36,515 bases of DNA, from positions 1 to 36,515 of the forward strand of contig JAFQJA010000015.1 of assembly GCA_017397315.1 (NCBI GenBank), in the 5' to 3' direction. Positions within the stretch are counted from its first letter, which is position 1. The number at the start of each line of letters is the position of its first letter. Of the stretch, positions 15,861 to 25,419 are shown in pieces. This stretch comes from Clostridia bacterium. GTDB taxonomy: Bacteria > Bacillota > Clostridia > Monoglobales > Firm-18. A model generated the notes under the pieces. That model searched no databases, was not told the origin of the DNA, and saw nothing but the letters and a program-made list of their open reading frames with translations. The translations under genes and the position numbers were made by a program.

Positions 15861-17206
15861 TAAAATAATGAAATTGCGTCATAAATGTTTGAAACAAATA
15901 CTATTTCAGTATCTTTCGGAACGGTTATGTTCTTTTTATTCCAGGTGGGTACAATTATTTTTGTAAAGCCCAATTTTATCGCTTCGTTAATTCTTTTTTC
16001 AATAAAACTTACTGACCTAACTTCGCCTGTTAACCCTATTTCGCCGATTGCTACAACATTTTTTGGGATTACAACATTTTTAAAACTTGATGCAATTGCA
16101 AGGGCGATTCCTAAATCGCATGCTGGTTCATCAATCCGTATTCCGCCGGTAATATTTACATAAGCGTCCTGATTGTTTAAATTTAGTTTAACGCGTTTTT
16201 CCAAAACAGCCATTATAAGTGATATTCTGTTGTAATCAACGCCCGTTGACATTCTTCTTGGAACGGGGAACGATGTTCTTGTAAGAAGTGCCTGAACTTC
16301 TGCAAATATTGGTCTTGAGCCCTCCATACAACTTACTACACAAGAGCCTGTTACATTTTCAGGGCGTTCTTTTAAAGTAAGCATAGAGGGGTCTGTTACT
16401 TCGACAAGACCGCTGTTTTGCATTTCGAACACGCCGATTTCGTTTGTAGAGCCAAACCTGTTTTTAACCGCTCTTAATATTCTGTGTTGCAGGTGTTGTT
16501 CGCCTTCAAAGTATAAAACACAGTCAACCATATGTTCTAATACTTTTGGTCCTGCCAATGCTCCGTCTTTTGTTATGTGCCCTACCAAAAAAATGGAAAT
16601 ATTATTTTCTTTTGCAATTTTCATAAGCGTCATTGTAATTTCACGAACCTGACTTACACTTCCGCTTGCAGATGTAAGGGCAGGACTGTAAACAGTCTGC
16701 ACAGAGTCAATAATTACAACGGACGGTTTTATTTCATATATTGTTGTTTCTATATCCTGCATATTTGTTTCAGCATATAATAACAGATTTTCGTTTTGTA
16801 TTCCCAGTCTGTTTGCACGAAGTTTTATCTGCGACTGCGATTCCTCTGCAGAAACATAAAGAATTGTTTTATCGGTACTTATAGTTTTGCACATTTGAAG
16901 AGAAATAGTAGATTTGCCTATTCCCGGAGCACCACCGATTAAAACTAATGACCCTTTAACTATTCCGCCACCCAAAACTCTGTCAAACTCACCAATTCCC
17001 GTTGTAAAGCGTTGCTCGTTTGTTACTTCAATATCTTTTATTTTTTTAGGTGTTGATTTAGGTGTACTTTCTGAAAATATTTTGTTAGTTTTTGTTACAC
17101 GCTGTTCAACCATTGTATTCCAGGAGTTACAGCCGGGACATTTGCCCAGCCATTTTGCTGACTCATAACCGCATTCGGTACAAAAAAAGATGGTTTTTTC
17201 TTTCAT
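15860..17206 (-). CDS. radA: DNA repair protein RadA (Sms)
   Basis: RadA is a RecA-like helicase that acts on branched recombination intermediates. The 448-residue product has the N-terminal C4 zinc finger (C9, C12, C23, C26), the Walker A motif GGAPGIGKST (91-100), DSVQTVYSP for Walker B, the RadA-specific KNRFGST motif (249-255), and a Lon-protease-like C-terminal domain (NITGGIRIDEPACDLGIALAIASS). Length is typical. TGAGGT precedes the ATG, and the gene begins 16 bases after the LTA-synthase-like gene, so the two are probably cotranscribed. Confidence 0.96.
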   Translation of the reverse strand: MKEKTIFFCTECGYESAKWLGKCPGCNSWNTMVEQRVTKTNKIFSESTPKSTPKKIKDIEVTNEQRFTTGIGEFDRVLGGGIVKGSLVLIGGAPGIGKSTISLQMCKTISTDKTILYVSAEESQSQIKLRANRLGIQNENLLLYAETNMQDIETTIYEIKPSVVIIDSVQTVYSPALTSASGSVSQVREITMTLMKIAKENNISIFLVGHITKDGALAGPKVLEHMVDCVLYFEGEQHLQHRILRAVKNRFGSTNEIGVFEMQNSGLVEVTDPSMLTLKERPENVTGSCVVSCMEGSRPIFAEVQALLTRTSFPVPRRMSTGVDYNRISLIMAVLEKRVKLNLNNQDAYVNITGGIRIDEPACDLGIALAIASSFKNVVIPKNVVAIGEIGLTGEVRSVSFIEKRINEAIKLGFTKIIVPTWNKKNITVPKDTEIVFVSNIYDAISLF

Positions 17207-17222
17207 AACTAAAACCTCAACA

Positions 17223-19040
17223 TCAATATTCTTTCATATTAAAATACTGTAAGTGTTTATACTGGTTAATAAGATTTAATTGTTTGTCGTCGTAAAGTTG
17301 TCCGTTTTGACCGTTGCTGATAAAATATGACGGTGTAATTACCTGCAGTTCAGCAAATAAATTATCAACAAAATCAAAGAACGGAGGCAAGTCTATATTC
17401 ATATACTTTAGCATTAACATAGACAAAAAATTCGAAGAAATATTTCCGATATTGCCTTTTACTGATGGCTTGTTGTCTTTTAAATATGCGTTGTTGCCAA
17501 GCACCAAAAATGGTACTCTGTGCTTGTTAAGTTCGTGCTCTATCGTATCCCCATAAATGTCATAGCCTATCTGACCGTAACCTAAAAAGTCTGTATCAAG
17601 ATGGGGAAGATGGTCTCCAAAGAATACTACAACCGTTGGTTTGTCTATTGTGTTTGTATAGTCAACAACTCTTTTAAGCATATTAACAGCATCATAAATT
17701 CCGTTTAAATAGTTGTTGATTATATTGTAGGTTGTATCGCTCATACCCTTAACAGGCTTCATTCTTGGTTGTTTTTCAATTTTATCCCATACATACGGTC
17801 CGTGATTCTGGATAGATACAGTAAAATTAAAATACGGAGTGTCGGGATTTTCTTTTAAATGGTTTTTATATTCTTCTATAATTAAATCTCCTGTAACTGC
17901 ATCTGAAACATACCAGTTAACCTTTTCGGTATCTTTTGGAAGGTCTTCTGATGTGATGAATTTATCAAACCCCATTCTTTTATAAACATTTTGTCTGTTA
18001 TAAAACCACTTGTCGCCGGGGTGGATTGCAATGTTTGTGTATCCCATTTCCTTAAACATCATAGGGATACAATACATATTTTTGGTAATATGTGTTCGGT
18101 AAACAGTAGGAAGTGATTTGTCAATCAATGACAGATTGCTTCCTGATAGAAATTCAAACTCGGTGCTGGAAGTACCGCCTGCAAATCCGGGCACAATCAA
18201 AGAGCCGTACAAGGCATTCTTTTTTAATGTGTTAAATTGTGTCATAGGATTTTTTCCGTAGTAATATTCAATATCTTTCGCAAGCGAAACATCAAAAAAT
18301 GCTTCGCTCATTATGGCAATTACATTTGGAGCATCCTGACTGTTGCTGAATTCTTTTCCGTAATTATCCAGTATTTCATCTATGTTATTTCTTAAATAGC
18401 CCTCAGGTTTCTGATAATATGTCCCAGTTGTTTTATAAAGGAAATTATATATAAAACCTCTGGAATTATTAACGCTTACATCATTATATGTGTTTTCGTT
18501 TACGGTAAGGCTGTAATACAACTGTTCGTTGTGATAAATATATTTAATTGACAGGCAACTAATTATAACAACTACTCCAACGGCTATCGTCCTTGTATAC
18601 CATCTTGCTTTTTCGCTTTTTAAAAACAATTTAACGAACACGCCCAACAGTAAAAAAGCCAGACCGATTACAACAACACGCCAACTGATTTCTATCTGAT
18701 AATTTTTCATAATGCCAAACATATCTCTTGCAAGAGTTAAATCGTTTGGCGAAAATGGTTCGTCCCTAAAAAATATCTTGTAGTGATTAATCACCAAAAA
18801 CAAATAAAAAACTGACGAGGTAATTGCATAACTAATAAATACGCTGTTAGAAACAAAATACAAAAGTGTAAGTGCCAGAAAAATAGGCAGAAAATTAAAA
18901 AAGAATAGAAGGGGAGTTCTGAAATATCCCATAAATACATCGTATTCTGCCACTTGCATTAAAATTTGAAATAGCGTAATAAGTATAGAAATTATAAAAA
19001 TAAATAACACCGACAAAACCGGCGATTTTTTCTTTTTCAA
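17223..19040 (-). CDS. Membrane sulfatase, lipoteichoic acid synthase (LtaS) family
   Basis: The 605-residue protein has five hydrophobic segments (about 9-29, 42-62, 65-87, 120-140, 149-167), then an extracellular alkaline-phosphatase-type domain. Visible active-site elements are the metal-binding MSEAFFD (Glu246), the FAGGTSSTEFEFLSG loop with nucleophile Thr290, HPGDKWFYNR, SIQNHGPY (409-416) and GDHLPH (475-480). LtaS-family enzymes transfer glycerol phosphate from phosphatidylglycerol to a glycolipid anchor or related polymers. Which substrate this paralogue uses cannot be told. The start is a TTG at 19040 with GGAGATGA upstream, behind a consensus promoter. Confidence 0.88.
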   Translation of the reverse strand: MKKKKSPVLSVLFIFIISILITLFQILMQVAEYDVFMGYFRTPLLFFFNFLPIFLALTLLYFVSNSVFISYAITSSVFYLFLVINHYKIFFRDEPFSPNDLTLARDMFGIMKNYQIEISWRVVVIGLAFLLLGVFVKLFLKSEKARWYTRTIAVGVVVIISCLSIKYIYHNEQLYYSLTVNENTYNDVSVNNSRGFIYNFLYKTTGTYYQKPEGYLRNNIDEILDNYGKEFSNSQDAPNVIAIMSEAFFDVSLAKDIEYYYGKNPMTQFNTLKKNALYGSLIVPGFAGGTSSTEFEFLSGSNLSLIDKSLPTVYRTHITKNMYCIPMMFKEMGYTNIAIHPGDKWFYNRQNVYKRMGFDKFITSEDLPKDTEKVNWYVSDAVTGDLIIEEYKNHLKENPDTPYFNFTVSIQNHGPYVWDKIEKQPRMKPVKGMSDTTYNIINNYLNGIYDAVNMLKRVVDYTNTIDKPTVVVFFGDHLPHLDTDFLGYGQIGYDIYGDTIEHELNKHRVPFLVLGNNAYLKDNKPSVKGNIGNISSNFLSMLMLKYMNIDLPPFFDFVDNLFAELQVITPSYFISNGQNGQLYDDKQLNLINQYKHLQYFNMKEY

Positions 19041-19067
19041 AATATGTCATCTCCGTTTCAATTACTA

Positions 19068-19096
19068 ATTATAACATATTTATACAAATAATACAA
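19068..19096 (-). promoter_or_regulatory. Promoter of the LtaS-like gene and radA
   Basis: On the minus strand TTGTAT (19091-19096), 17 bases, TATAAT (19068-19073), about 28 bases before the TTG start. Confidence 0.75.
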
Positions 19097-19100
19097 GAAA

Positions 19101-19135
19101 AAAATGGATTAGACCCTCAGGGTCTAATCCATTTT
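19101..19135 (-). terminator. Intrinsic terminator after the small membrane protein gene
   Basis: A perfect 16-bp stem pairs 19101-19116 with 19120-19135 around a TCA loop. On the minus strand it is followed by T residues, and its first arm includes the last codons of the 19124-19309 gene. It closes the transcript that begins upstream in the secA-sua5 direction. Confidence 0.88.
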
Positions 19136-19309
19136 ATTTTTATACATATCTACTAAATTGTCTGCAACATTACCCATTGCGGTAAAAACTTTTGTTGTGC
19201 TTTTAGCAATTTTCTTTTTATCTTTTTCGGAAATGGGGTTAATTACCATATAAGCACCTATCCCCATAACAACACCTGTAGCCATACCTTTTAAAAAACC
19301 GTGCGTCAT
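19124..19309 (-). CDS. Small YtxH-like membrane protein
   Basis: The 61-residue product has one glycine-rich hydrophobic helix (about 5-25: FLKGMATGVVMGIGAYMVI) and a lysine-rich amphipathic tail (KDKKKIAKSTTKVFTAM). This pattern resembles YtxH/gas-vesicle-like small envelope proteins of Firmicutes, whose role is unsettled. GAAAGGAG precedes the ATG. The ribosome binding site sits in the loop of an 11-bp inverted repeat (19308-19340) whose near arm includes the AT of the start codon. It follows sua5 by 62 bases and ends in a terminator. Confidence 0.7.
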   Translation of the reverse strand: MTHGFLKGMATGVVMGIGAYMVINPISEKDKKKIAKSTTKVFTAMGNVADNLVDMYKNKMD

Positions 19310-19340
19310 AATAATATCAGTCTCCTTTCGATATTATTAT
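19308..19340 (-). promoter_or_regulatory. Inverted repeat around the ribosome binding site of the YtxH-like gene
   Basis: ATAATAATATC (19308-19318) is the perfect reverse complement of GATATTATTAT (19330-19340). The 11-base loop holds the GGAG site, and the stem overlaps the start codon. A second palindrome, ATTATTTG-CA-CAAATAAT (19336-19353), adjoins it. The sequence is AT-rich, so such repeats can arise by chance. Confidence 0.45.
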
Positions 19341-19371
19341 TTGCACAAATAATAAAATATAAACTTTCCAA

Positions 19372-20364
19372 TTAATTGCTTTTTTCGTAAAAATTGTACC
19401 CGCAACAGCGATAAAGCCTGTTTTTAATTGCAAGATTAATTCCGGTATCATCAACATCCTGGGCAAGAATAATGTCGGGATGTTGTTTGTCAAAATCCCG
19501 CATTGCAGAGAATAGTACATTTGCGTATTCCAATGAGGAATTAACTACTTTCTTGAGTTTGCATTTTTTGTTGATTTTTATATCACCATAGCAAATAACT
19601 GCTACATTTTCATATTTTTCGCAACATTTATTTATGTAATTTTCAAAGTCGTTTTTAACTACAACAACTTTGGCGTCCGGCGAATAATGTTTGTATTTCA
19701 TGCCCGGCGACGCAGGTTTTTCATTGTCGTTGCATTCAAATTTTTTTGAAATTTCCCCTAAAACTTCTGTTAACTGCTCGAATGTTACTCCACCGGGTCT
19801 TAACAGTTTAGGTGTTGTTCCCGACATATCAAGAACTGTTGATTCAAGACCTACTTCACAGTTTCCGCCATCAATAATTGCATCAATTTTTCCATACATA
19901 TCATCAACTACATACTGTGCTTTTGTAGGGCTTGGTTTTCCGGATGTATTAGCACTTGGTGCGGCAACGGGAACTTTTGAAGTTTTAATAAGTTCCAAGG
20001 CAACGGGATTTTTTGGCATACGGACAGCAACAGTATTGAGTCCTCCGCTTACTATGTCTGGAACTTTGTCCGTTTTATTAAGAATTATCGTAAGAGGACC
20101 GGGCCAGAATTTTTCCATAAGAAGTTTTGCTTTTTCGGGGATTTCAGTTACAAGTTCATTTAAGATTTCGTAGTCTGAAATATGGACTATCAGAGGATTA
20201 TCTGCAGGTCTTCCTTTCGCCTCAAAAATTTTTTTGACTGCATTTTCATCCAGAGCATTTGCACCAAGACCGTAAACTGTTTCCGTGGGAAATGCCACAA
20301 GTCCGCCATTTTTCAAAATATCTGCTCCGATATTTAATTGCTCAATTGTAAGCAATTTTGTCAT
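19372..20364 (-). CDS. ywlC: Threonylcarbamoyl-AMP synthase (Sua5/YrdC/YwlC family)
   Basis: This enzyme makes threonylcarbamoyl-AMP from threonine, bicarbonate and ATP, the first step of t6A37 tRNA modification. The 330-residue product is the long Sua5 form: an N-terminal YrdC domain ([68 protein letters not shown]) to about residue 205, then a linker with [13 protein letters not shown] and a Sua5 C-terminal domain. Its ATG overlaps the prfA stop by four bases. The prfA-sua5 linkage is widespread in Firmicutes. Confidence 0.94.
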   Translation of the reverse strand: MTKLLTIEQLNIGADILKNGGLVAFPTETVYGLGANALDENAVKKIFEAKGRPADNPLIVHISDYEILNELVTEIPEKAKLLMEKFWPGPLTIILNKTDKVPDIVSGGLNTVAVRMPKNPVALELIKTSKVPVAAPSANTSGKPSPTKAQYVVDDMYGKIDAIIDGGNCEVGLESTVLDMSGTTPKLLRPGGVTFEQLTEVLGEISKKFECNDNEKPASPGMKYKHYSPDAKVVVVKNDFENYINKCCEKYENVAVICYGDIKINKKCKLKKVVNSSLEYANVLFSAMRDFDKQHPDIILAQDVDDTGINLAIKNRLYRCCGYNFYEKSN

Positions 20365-21431
20365 TGTTCTCCACCTTTTAATTTTTCCGCCTGATAATAA
20401 GTAATCAAAGCATCAATTATTTCATCCAAATCACCGTTTAACACGCTGTCAAGACGGTGCAATGTAAGTCCTATTCTGTGGTCGCTTACACGGCCTTGAG
20501 GGAAGTTATATGTTCTTATGCGTTCGCTTCTGTCTCCAGTTCCCACCTGGTTTTTGCGTTGTTCAGCAATTTCGTTATGCTGTTGTGATTGCAATAGGTC
20601 GTAAAGTCTGGAACGAAGGATTTTCATACCCTTTTCTTTGTTTTTAAGTTGTGATTTTTCGTCCTGACAAGATACTACAAGCCCTGTAGGCAAGTGCGTA
20701 ATTCTTACTGCAGAGTCTGTAGTGTTAACGCATTGTCCGCCAGGACCGCCTGCTCTGAAAACATCAATTTTTAAATCATTAGGATTGATTTCAACTTCAA
20801 CTTCTTCAACCTCAGGTAAAACTGCAACAGTAACAGTTGAAGTATGAATTCTCCCCCCGCTTTCTGTAGAGGGGATACGCTGAACACGGTGCACTCCGCT
20901 TTCGTATTTTAATTTACTGTATGCACCGTTTCCGTCAATACCAAAAGAGATTTCTTTTATTCCGCCAAGTTCAGTTTGGTTAAGGCTTAAAACTTCTATT
21001 TTCCAGTTTTTGGTTTCTGCGTACATAGAATACATACGGAACAAGTCTGAAGCAAACAGTGCCGCTTCATCACCGCCAGCACCGCCTCGTATTTCTACAA
21101 TTACGCTTTTTTCGTCATTGGGGTCTTTTGGAAGAAGAAGTATTTTTAATTCTTCTTCATACTGTGAGATTTTTTCTTTTGCATCATCGTACTCTGCCTG
21201 AACTAACTCTTTGAAGTCTTTGTCAAGATTTTCGCCAAGCATTTCTTTTGACTCTTCCAACTGTGTTTTGGCACTTTTATACATATTGTATTTTTCGACA
21301 ATAGGAGTAATGTCGGAATGTTCTTTGCAAAGTTCTCTGAATTTGTTTTGGTCTGCAATTACTTCGGGGTCGCTTATTTGCGTGGATAACTCCTCATAAC
21401 GCTGTTGTAAAAATGATAATTTATCAAACAA
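20361..21431 (-). CDS. prfA: Peptide chain release factor 1
   Basis: RF1 ends translation at UAA and UAG. The 356-residue product has the catalytic GGQ in [15 protein letters not shown], and the codon-recognition tripeptide in [14 protein letters not shown] (PxT-type as PST), which separates it from RF2. The start is a TTG at 21431, preceded by an unusual run of seven G residues (AAGGGGGGG) six bases upstream. It follows prfB by 16 bases and is coupled to sua5. Having prfB and prfA adjacent is uncommon outside Clostridia-type arrangements. Confidence 0.95.
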   Translation of the reverse strand: MFDKLSFLQQRYEELSTQISDPEVIADQNKFRELCKEHSDITPIVEKYNMYKSAKTQLEESKEMLGENLDKDFKELVQAEYDDAKEKISQYEEELKILLLPKDPNDEKSVIVEIRGGAGGDEAALFASDLFRMYSMYAETKNWKIEVLSLNQTELGGIKEISFGIDGNGAYSKLKYESGVHRVQRIPSTESGGRIHTSTVTVAVLPEVEEVEVEINPNDLKIDVFRAGGPGGQCVNTTDSAVRITHLPTGLVVSCQDEKSQLKNKEKGMKILRSRLYDLLQSQQHNEIAEQRKNQVGTGDRSERIRTYNFPQGRVSDHRIGLTLHRLDSVLNGDLDEIIDALITYYQAEKLKGGEQ

Positions 21432-21447
21432 GTTTAGCCCCCCCTTA

Positions 21448-22573
21448 TTATTTAAGTGTCAGTTGTCCTAATGACGCCTGTTTTAGATACTCGTTAATAA
21501 AACCATCTAAATCGCCGTCCATCACTGCACCGATATTTCCTGTTTCGAAGTTTGTTCTGTGGTCTTTAACAAGACTGTACGGATGAAATACATAAGAACG
21601 AATCTGGCTTCCCCATGCAATTTCTTTTTGTTCACCCTTCAAGTCTGAAATCTTGTCTTTTTGCTCGCGTTCTTTTATTTCAAACAGTTTTGATTTAAGC
21701 ATTTTCATTGCAGTATCACGGTTTTTGTGTTGTGAACGCTCGCTTTGACATGACACAACAACACCCGTTGGAATATGCGTAATTCTAATAGCACTGTCAG
21801 TTTTGTTAATATGCTGGCCACCCGCACCGCTTGCACGGTAAGTATCAACACGCAAGTCTTCAGGGTTAATATCAATTTGTATATCATCATTTATTTCGGG
21901 CATAACTTCGCAAGACGCAAAGGAAGTATGGCGTCTTCCTGAAGCATCAAATGGCGAAATACGCACAAGGCGGTGAACGCCCATTTCTGATTTGCAGTAG
22001 CCGTATGCATTGATACCTTCTATTAAAATGGTAACGCTTTTAACGCCTGCTTCATCACCTGCAAGGTAGTCTAACACTTCTGTTTTGTAGCCTTTTTGTT
22101 CTGCCCATCTTGAAAACATACGAAGAAGCATTTCACACCAGTCCTGTGCTTCTGTGCCACCTGCACCTGCATGAAGCGTTAAGATGGCGTTGTTTTTGTC
22201 GTAAGGACCACTTAAAAGTGTTTCAAGACTTGTTTTTTCTATATCTTTTTGCAATGATGTCATGCCGTCTTTTACTTCATCAATTACACTTTCGTCGTCC
22301 ATTTCAATACCAAGTGCAACAAGCGTTTTCAAGTCTTCCCAACTGCTGTATAATGCATTGAAACTTGCAATTTTATCTGACAGTTGTTTTGATTTTTGAA
22401 GTACCTTTTGTGCTTTTTCCATATCAGAATAAAAATCCGGTTCTGCAGTTTCCTTTTCCAACTGCTCTACCTGACTCTTAAGCCCTGATATGTCAAAGTG
22501 AATCCCTCAAATCATTGATTTCTTTTTCCATTCCGTCTAATGTTAGTTTAAATTCTTCAAGTTCTATAATCAA
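21448..22573 (-). CDS. prfB: Peptide chain release factor 2, made by programmed +1 frameshift
   Basis: RF2 ends translation at UAA and UGA. The main frame contains [14 protein letters not shown] (SPF tripeptide, RF2-type) and [13 protein letters not shown] (GGQ). The N-terminus is in another frame: a TTG start at 22573, with AGAGGT seven bases upstream, encodes 26 residues ending ...LRDSL and stops at TGA (22495-22493) in the context CTT TGA C. Skipping one T continues as DISGLKSQ and gives about 374 residues in all, near the usual length. Low RF2 makes the ribosome pause at UGA and shift, so the gene autoregulates. It lies 18 bases after secA. Confidence 0.96.
22492..22510 (-). other. Programmed +1 frameshift site of prfB
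   Basis: The minus strand reads TTG AGG GAT TCA CTT TGA C. The slip codon CTT and the UGA-C context are conserved. The Shine-Dalgarno-like stimulator GAGGG lies five bases before CTT, about two bases farther than AGGGGG in Escherichia coli prfB. Confidence 0.93.
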
Positions 22574-22591
22574 TTATTTCACCTCTTTATA

Positions 22592-25312
22592 TTATTGTCC
22601 GCAACATTTTTTGTATTTTTTACCGCTACCGCACGGACATGGGTCGTTTCTGCCTGTTTTTTCGCCTTTTCTGACCGGTTTGTTTTCAACTGAATTTTCA
22701 CCGTGCGAAGTGGTGATAGGGTTTGCAACCTGTTCACGCTTTTGTTCTGTGTTAAGTCTTGCTCTGTAAATTAGTTGAACGGTCTCCAATTTAATCTCAA
22801 GTACCATTTGGTCAAACATATCGGCACCTTCGTTTTTGTATACATCTATTGGGTTTCTTTGAGCATAAGCATTTAATCCAACGCCGTGCCTTAACTGTTC
22901 CATACAGTCTATGTGGTCCATCCATTTTTTGTCAACAGTTTTAAGCATTACAATTCTTTCCAATTCTCTCATGCCTTCGCTACCGATTTCATGCTCTCTT
23001 TGCTCATATACTTCAGTTAATTTTTCGAGCAGGTATTCGTCAAATTCAGGCTTTGTAAAGGAATTTTTCTGTTGTTCTGTAAGCGGGATAACTATGCCGA
23101 AACGCTCTGCCATTCTTGTTTCATAAATGCTCCAGTTCCACTCATCTGCAAACTGCATATTCCCTGCAATTTCGCTTGTTAAATAGTCAATAGCAACACC
23201 AATCATTGAAAAAATGCTGTTTTTGACATTGCTGTCTGCAAGAACTGTCTGGCGTTGTTTATAAATAACTTCACGCTGTTGATTTAAAATGTCGTCATAT
23301 TGAAGCACATGCTTTCTGGAGTCAAAGTTTCTGCCCTCAACTCGTTTTTGTGCATTTTCTATAGTGTTTGCAAGTATTTTTGCTTCAATGGGCTGATTTT
23401 CGTCTAAATTAAGAGCTTCAACCAGTGCTTGTGTTCTGTCCGAACCAAAAATTCTCATTAAATCGTCCTGAAGAGAGAGGAAGAATTTAGATGCGCCAAC
23501 ATCACCCTGACGCCCGCTTCGTCCTCTTAACTGATTGTCAATTCGCCTGCTTTCATGACGCTCTGTGCCTAAAATATACAGACCGCCCGCGTTTATAACT
23601 TCCTGTCTTTCAATTTCTATTTCGTCTTTGAATTGTTTATACAATTCGTTATATGTGTTTCTTGCACTGATAATTTCTTTGTCTGATGTTTCGCCGTGTC
23701 CTGTTGCTTCTACGATAAGTTTTGGTTCAAACCCCATTTTTTCCATTTTTGCTTTTGCCATATATTCGGCATTACCGCCAAGCATAATGTCTGTGCCTCG
23801 GCCTGCCATATTTGTAGCAATGGTTACGGCACCTTTTTTGCCTGCCTGAGCAATAATCTGTGCTTCTTTTTCGTGAAATTTTGCATTTAATACTTCGTGT
23901 TTTATTCCTCGTTTTTTAAGAAGAGCAGACAGTTCTTCCGATTTGTCAATTGTAATTGTACCGACTAAAACAGGCTGACCTTTTTTGTTGCACTCGATAA
24001 TTTGTTCAACTATTGCGTTTAATTTGCCTTTTATATTTTTATACACAACATCTGTGTGGTCAATTCTTTTTATAGGTTTGTTTGTAGGGATTTCTACTAC
24101 ATCAAGGTTGTATATTGCTCTAAATTCGTCTTCTTCAGTTAATGCAGTACCTGTCATACCTGAAAGTTTTTTGTAGAGGCGGAAGAAGTTCTGGAAAGTG
24201 ATTGTAGCAAGCGTCATACTTTCTCTTTCGACTTTTACATTTTCTTTTGCTTCGATTGCCTGGTGAAGACCATCACTATATCTCCTTCCTGGCATAACTC
24301 TTCCTGTGAACTCGTCAACAATAAGCACTTGGCCGTCTTTTACCATATAGTCTTTGTCTCTGTGCATAATACCGTGTGCTCTGATTGCCTGATTTATATG
24401 GTGTGAAAGTTTTATGTTTTCAGGGTCGGAAAGATTTTCAATACCAAATGTGCTTTCTGCTTTTTTTATACCGCGTGCAGTAAGAGTGGCTGTTTTTGCT
24501 TTCTCGTCTATAATATAATCTGCGTTTACATCTTCAGTATCTACCTTGTCGTCGCTTTCTTTTATTATCAATGCTTTTAGCGAACGCGCAAAATGGTCAA
24601 CCAGTTTATACATATCTGTTGACTGACTACCCATACCTGAAATGATAAGAGGAGTACGCGCTTCGTCTATTAAAATACTGTCTACCTCATCCACGATGGC
24701 AAAGGCGTGGTCTCGTTGCACCATATCTGCCTTGTAAATCACCATATTGTCTCTTAAATAGTCAAAACCAAGTTCATTGTTGGTAACATAGGTGATGTCT
24801 GCATTGTACGCTTCTCTTCGTTGCTCGTTTGTCAGTTCGTGGACAATTAAACCTACCTTAAGACCCAGAAAAGAATAAAGTTTGCCCATCCATTCGCTGT
24901 CTCTTTTTGCAAGGTAGTCGTTGACGGTTACGATGTGAACTCCATCACCTGTTAATGCATTTAAGTATGCAGGCAATGTGGCAACCAAAGTTTTACCCTC
25001 ACCTGTTTTCATTTCTGAAATTCTGCCCTGGTGAAGAACTATGCCTCCCAATAATTGCACATCAAAATGACGCATACCCAAAATTCTTTTTGAGCCTTCA
25101 CGGACAACGGCAAAGGCTTCGGGTAAAATACTGTCAAGTGTTTCACCATTATTGTAACGCTGTCTGAATTCTTCTGTTTTATTACGCAATTCGGCGTCAG
25201 TCAGTTTTTCGTATTGAGACTCAAGGCTGTTGATTTGTTCAACAACAGGATAAAGTTTCTTTAATTCACGGTCGCTATGACTGCCAAACAATCTATCTAT
25301 TAAATTTTTCAA
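22592..25312 (-). CDS. secA: Protein translocase ATPase SecA
   Basis: SecA pushes preproteins through SecYEG at the membrane. The 906-residue product has the DEAD motor: [22 protein letters not shown] (Walker A), [32 protein letters not shown] and [10 protein letters not shown]. It has a C-terminal zinc-binding tail, [16 protein letters not shown], for SecB or ribosome contact. I start at the TTG at 25312 ([13 protein letters not shown]), the position where SecA homologues begin, with a GGGTGAT-type site. The longer frame starts in the promoter. It is the first gene of secA-prfB-prfA-sua5; secE lies elsewhere in the window (29124). Confidence 0.96.
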   Translation of the reverse strand: MKNLIDRLFGSHSDRELKKLYPVVEQINSLESQYEKLTDAELRNKTEEFRQRYNNGETLDSILPEAFAVVREGSKRILGMRHFDVQLLGGIVLHQGRISEMKTGEGKTLVATLPAYLNALTGDGVHIVTVNDYLAKRDSEWMGKLYSFLGLKVGLIVHELTNEQRREAYNADITYVTNNELGFDYLRDNMVIYKADMVQRDHAFAIVDEVDSILIDEARTPLIISGMGSQSTDMYKLVDHFARSLKALIIKESDDKVDTEDVNADYIIDEKAKTATLTARGIKKAESTFGIENLSDPENIKLSHHINQAIRAHGIMHRDKDYMVKDGQVLIVDEFTGRVMPGRRYSDGLHQAIEAKENVKVERESMTLATITFQNFFRLYKKLSGMTGTALTEEDEFRAIYNLDVVEIPTNKPIKRIDHTDVVYKNIKGKLNAIVEQIIECNKKGQPVLVGTITIDKSEELSALLKKRGIKHEVLNAKFHEKEAQIIAQAGKKGAVTIATNMAGRGTDIMLGGNAEYMAKAKMEKMGFEPKLIVEATGHGETSDKEIISARNTYNELYKQFKDEIEIERQEVINAGGLYILGTERHESRRIDNQLRGRSGRQGDVGASKFFLSLQDDLMRIFGSDRTQALVEALNLDENQPIEAKILANTIENAQKRVEGRNFDSRKHVLQYDDILNQQREVIYKQRQTVLADSNVKNSIFSMIGVAIDYLTSEIAGNMQFADEWNWSIYETRMAERFGIVIPLTEQQKNSFTKPEFDEYLLEKLTEVYEQREHEIGSEGMRELERIVMLKTVDKKWMDHIDCMEQLRHGVGLNAYAQRNPIDVYKNEGADMFDQMVLEIKLETVQLIYRARLNTEQKREQVANPITTSHGENSVENKPVRKGEKTGRNDPCPCGSGKKYKKCCGQ

Positions 25313-25343
25313 CAAAATCACCCACTTTAATATGATTACTAAT

Positions 25344-25372
25344 ATGATACCATATTTTAGGCAAAAATACAA
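25344..25372 (-). promoter_or_regulatory. Promoter of secA-prfB-prfA-sua5
   Basis: On the minus strand TTGTAT (25367-25372), 17 bases, TATCAT (25344-25349), about 30 bases before the secA TTG start. Confidence 0.7.
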
Positions 25373-25380
25373 CACTTTTT

Positions 25381-25414
25381 AAAAAATAAATGGCCTACCG
25401 TTGGTAAGCCATTT
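25381..25414 (-). terminator. Terminator after pnp
   Basis: On the minus strand a 12-bp stem (25414-25403 with 25399-25388, one wobble pair, loop of three) is followed by TATTTTTT. It ends the rpsO-pnp transcript just before the secA promoter. Confidence 0.85.
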
Positions 25415-25419
25415 ATAAA

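Noticed and set aside
22493-22573. In-frame TGA near the start of prfB as a sign of a pseudogene
   Set aside because: The context CTT TGA C with an upstream Shine-Dalgarno-like element is the known programmed frameshift of RF2.
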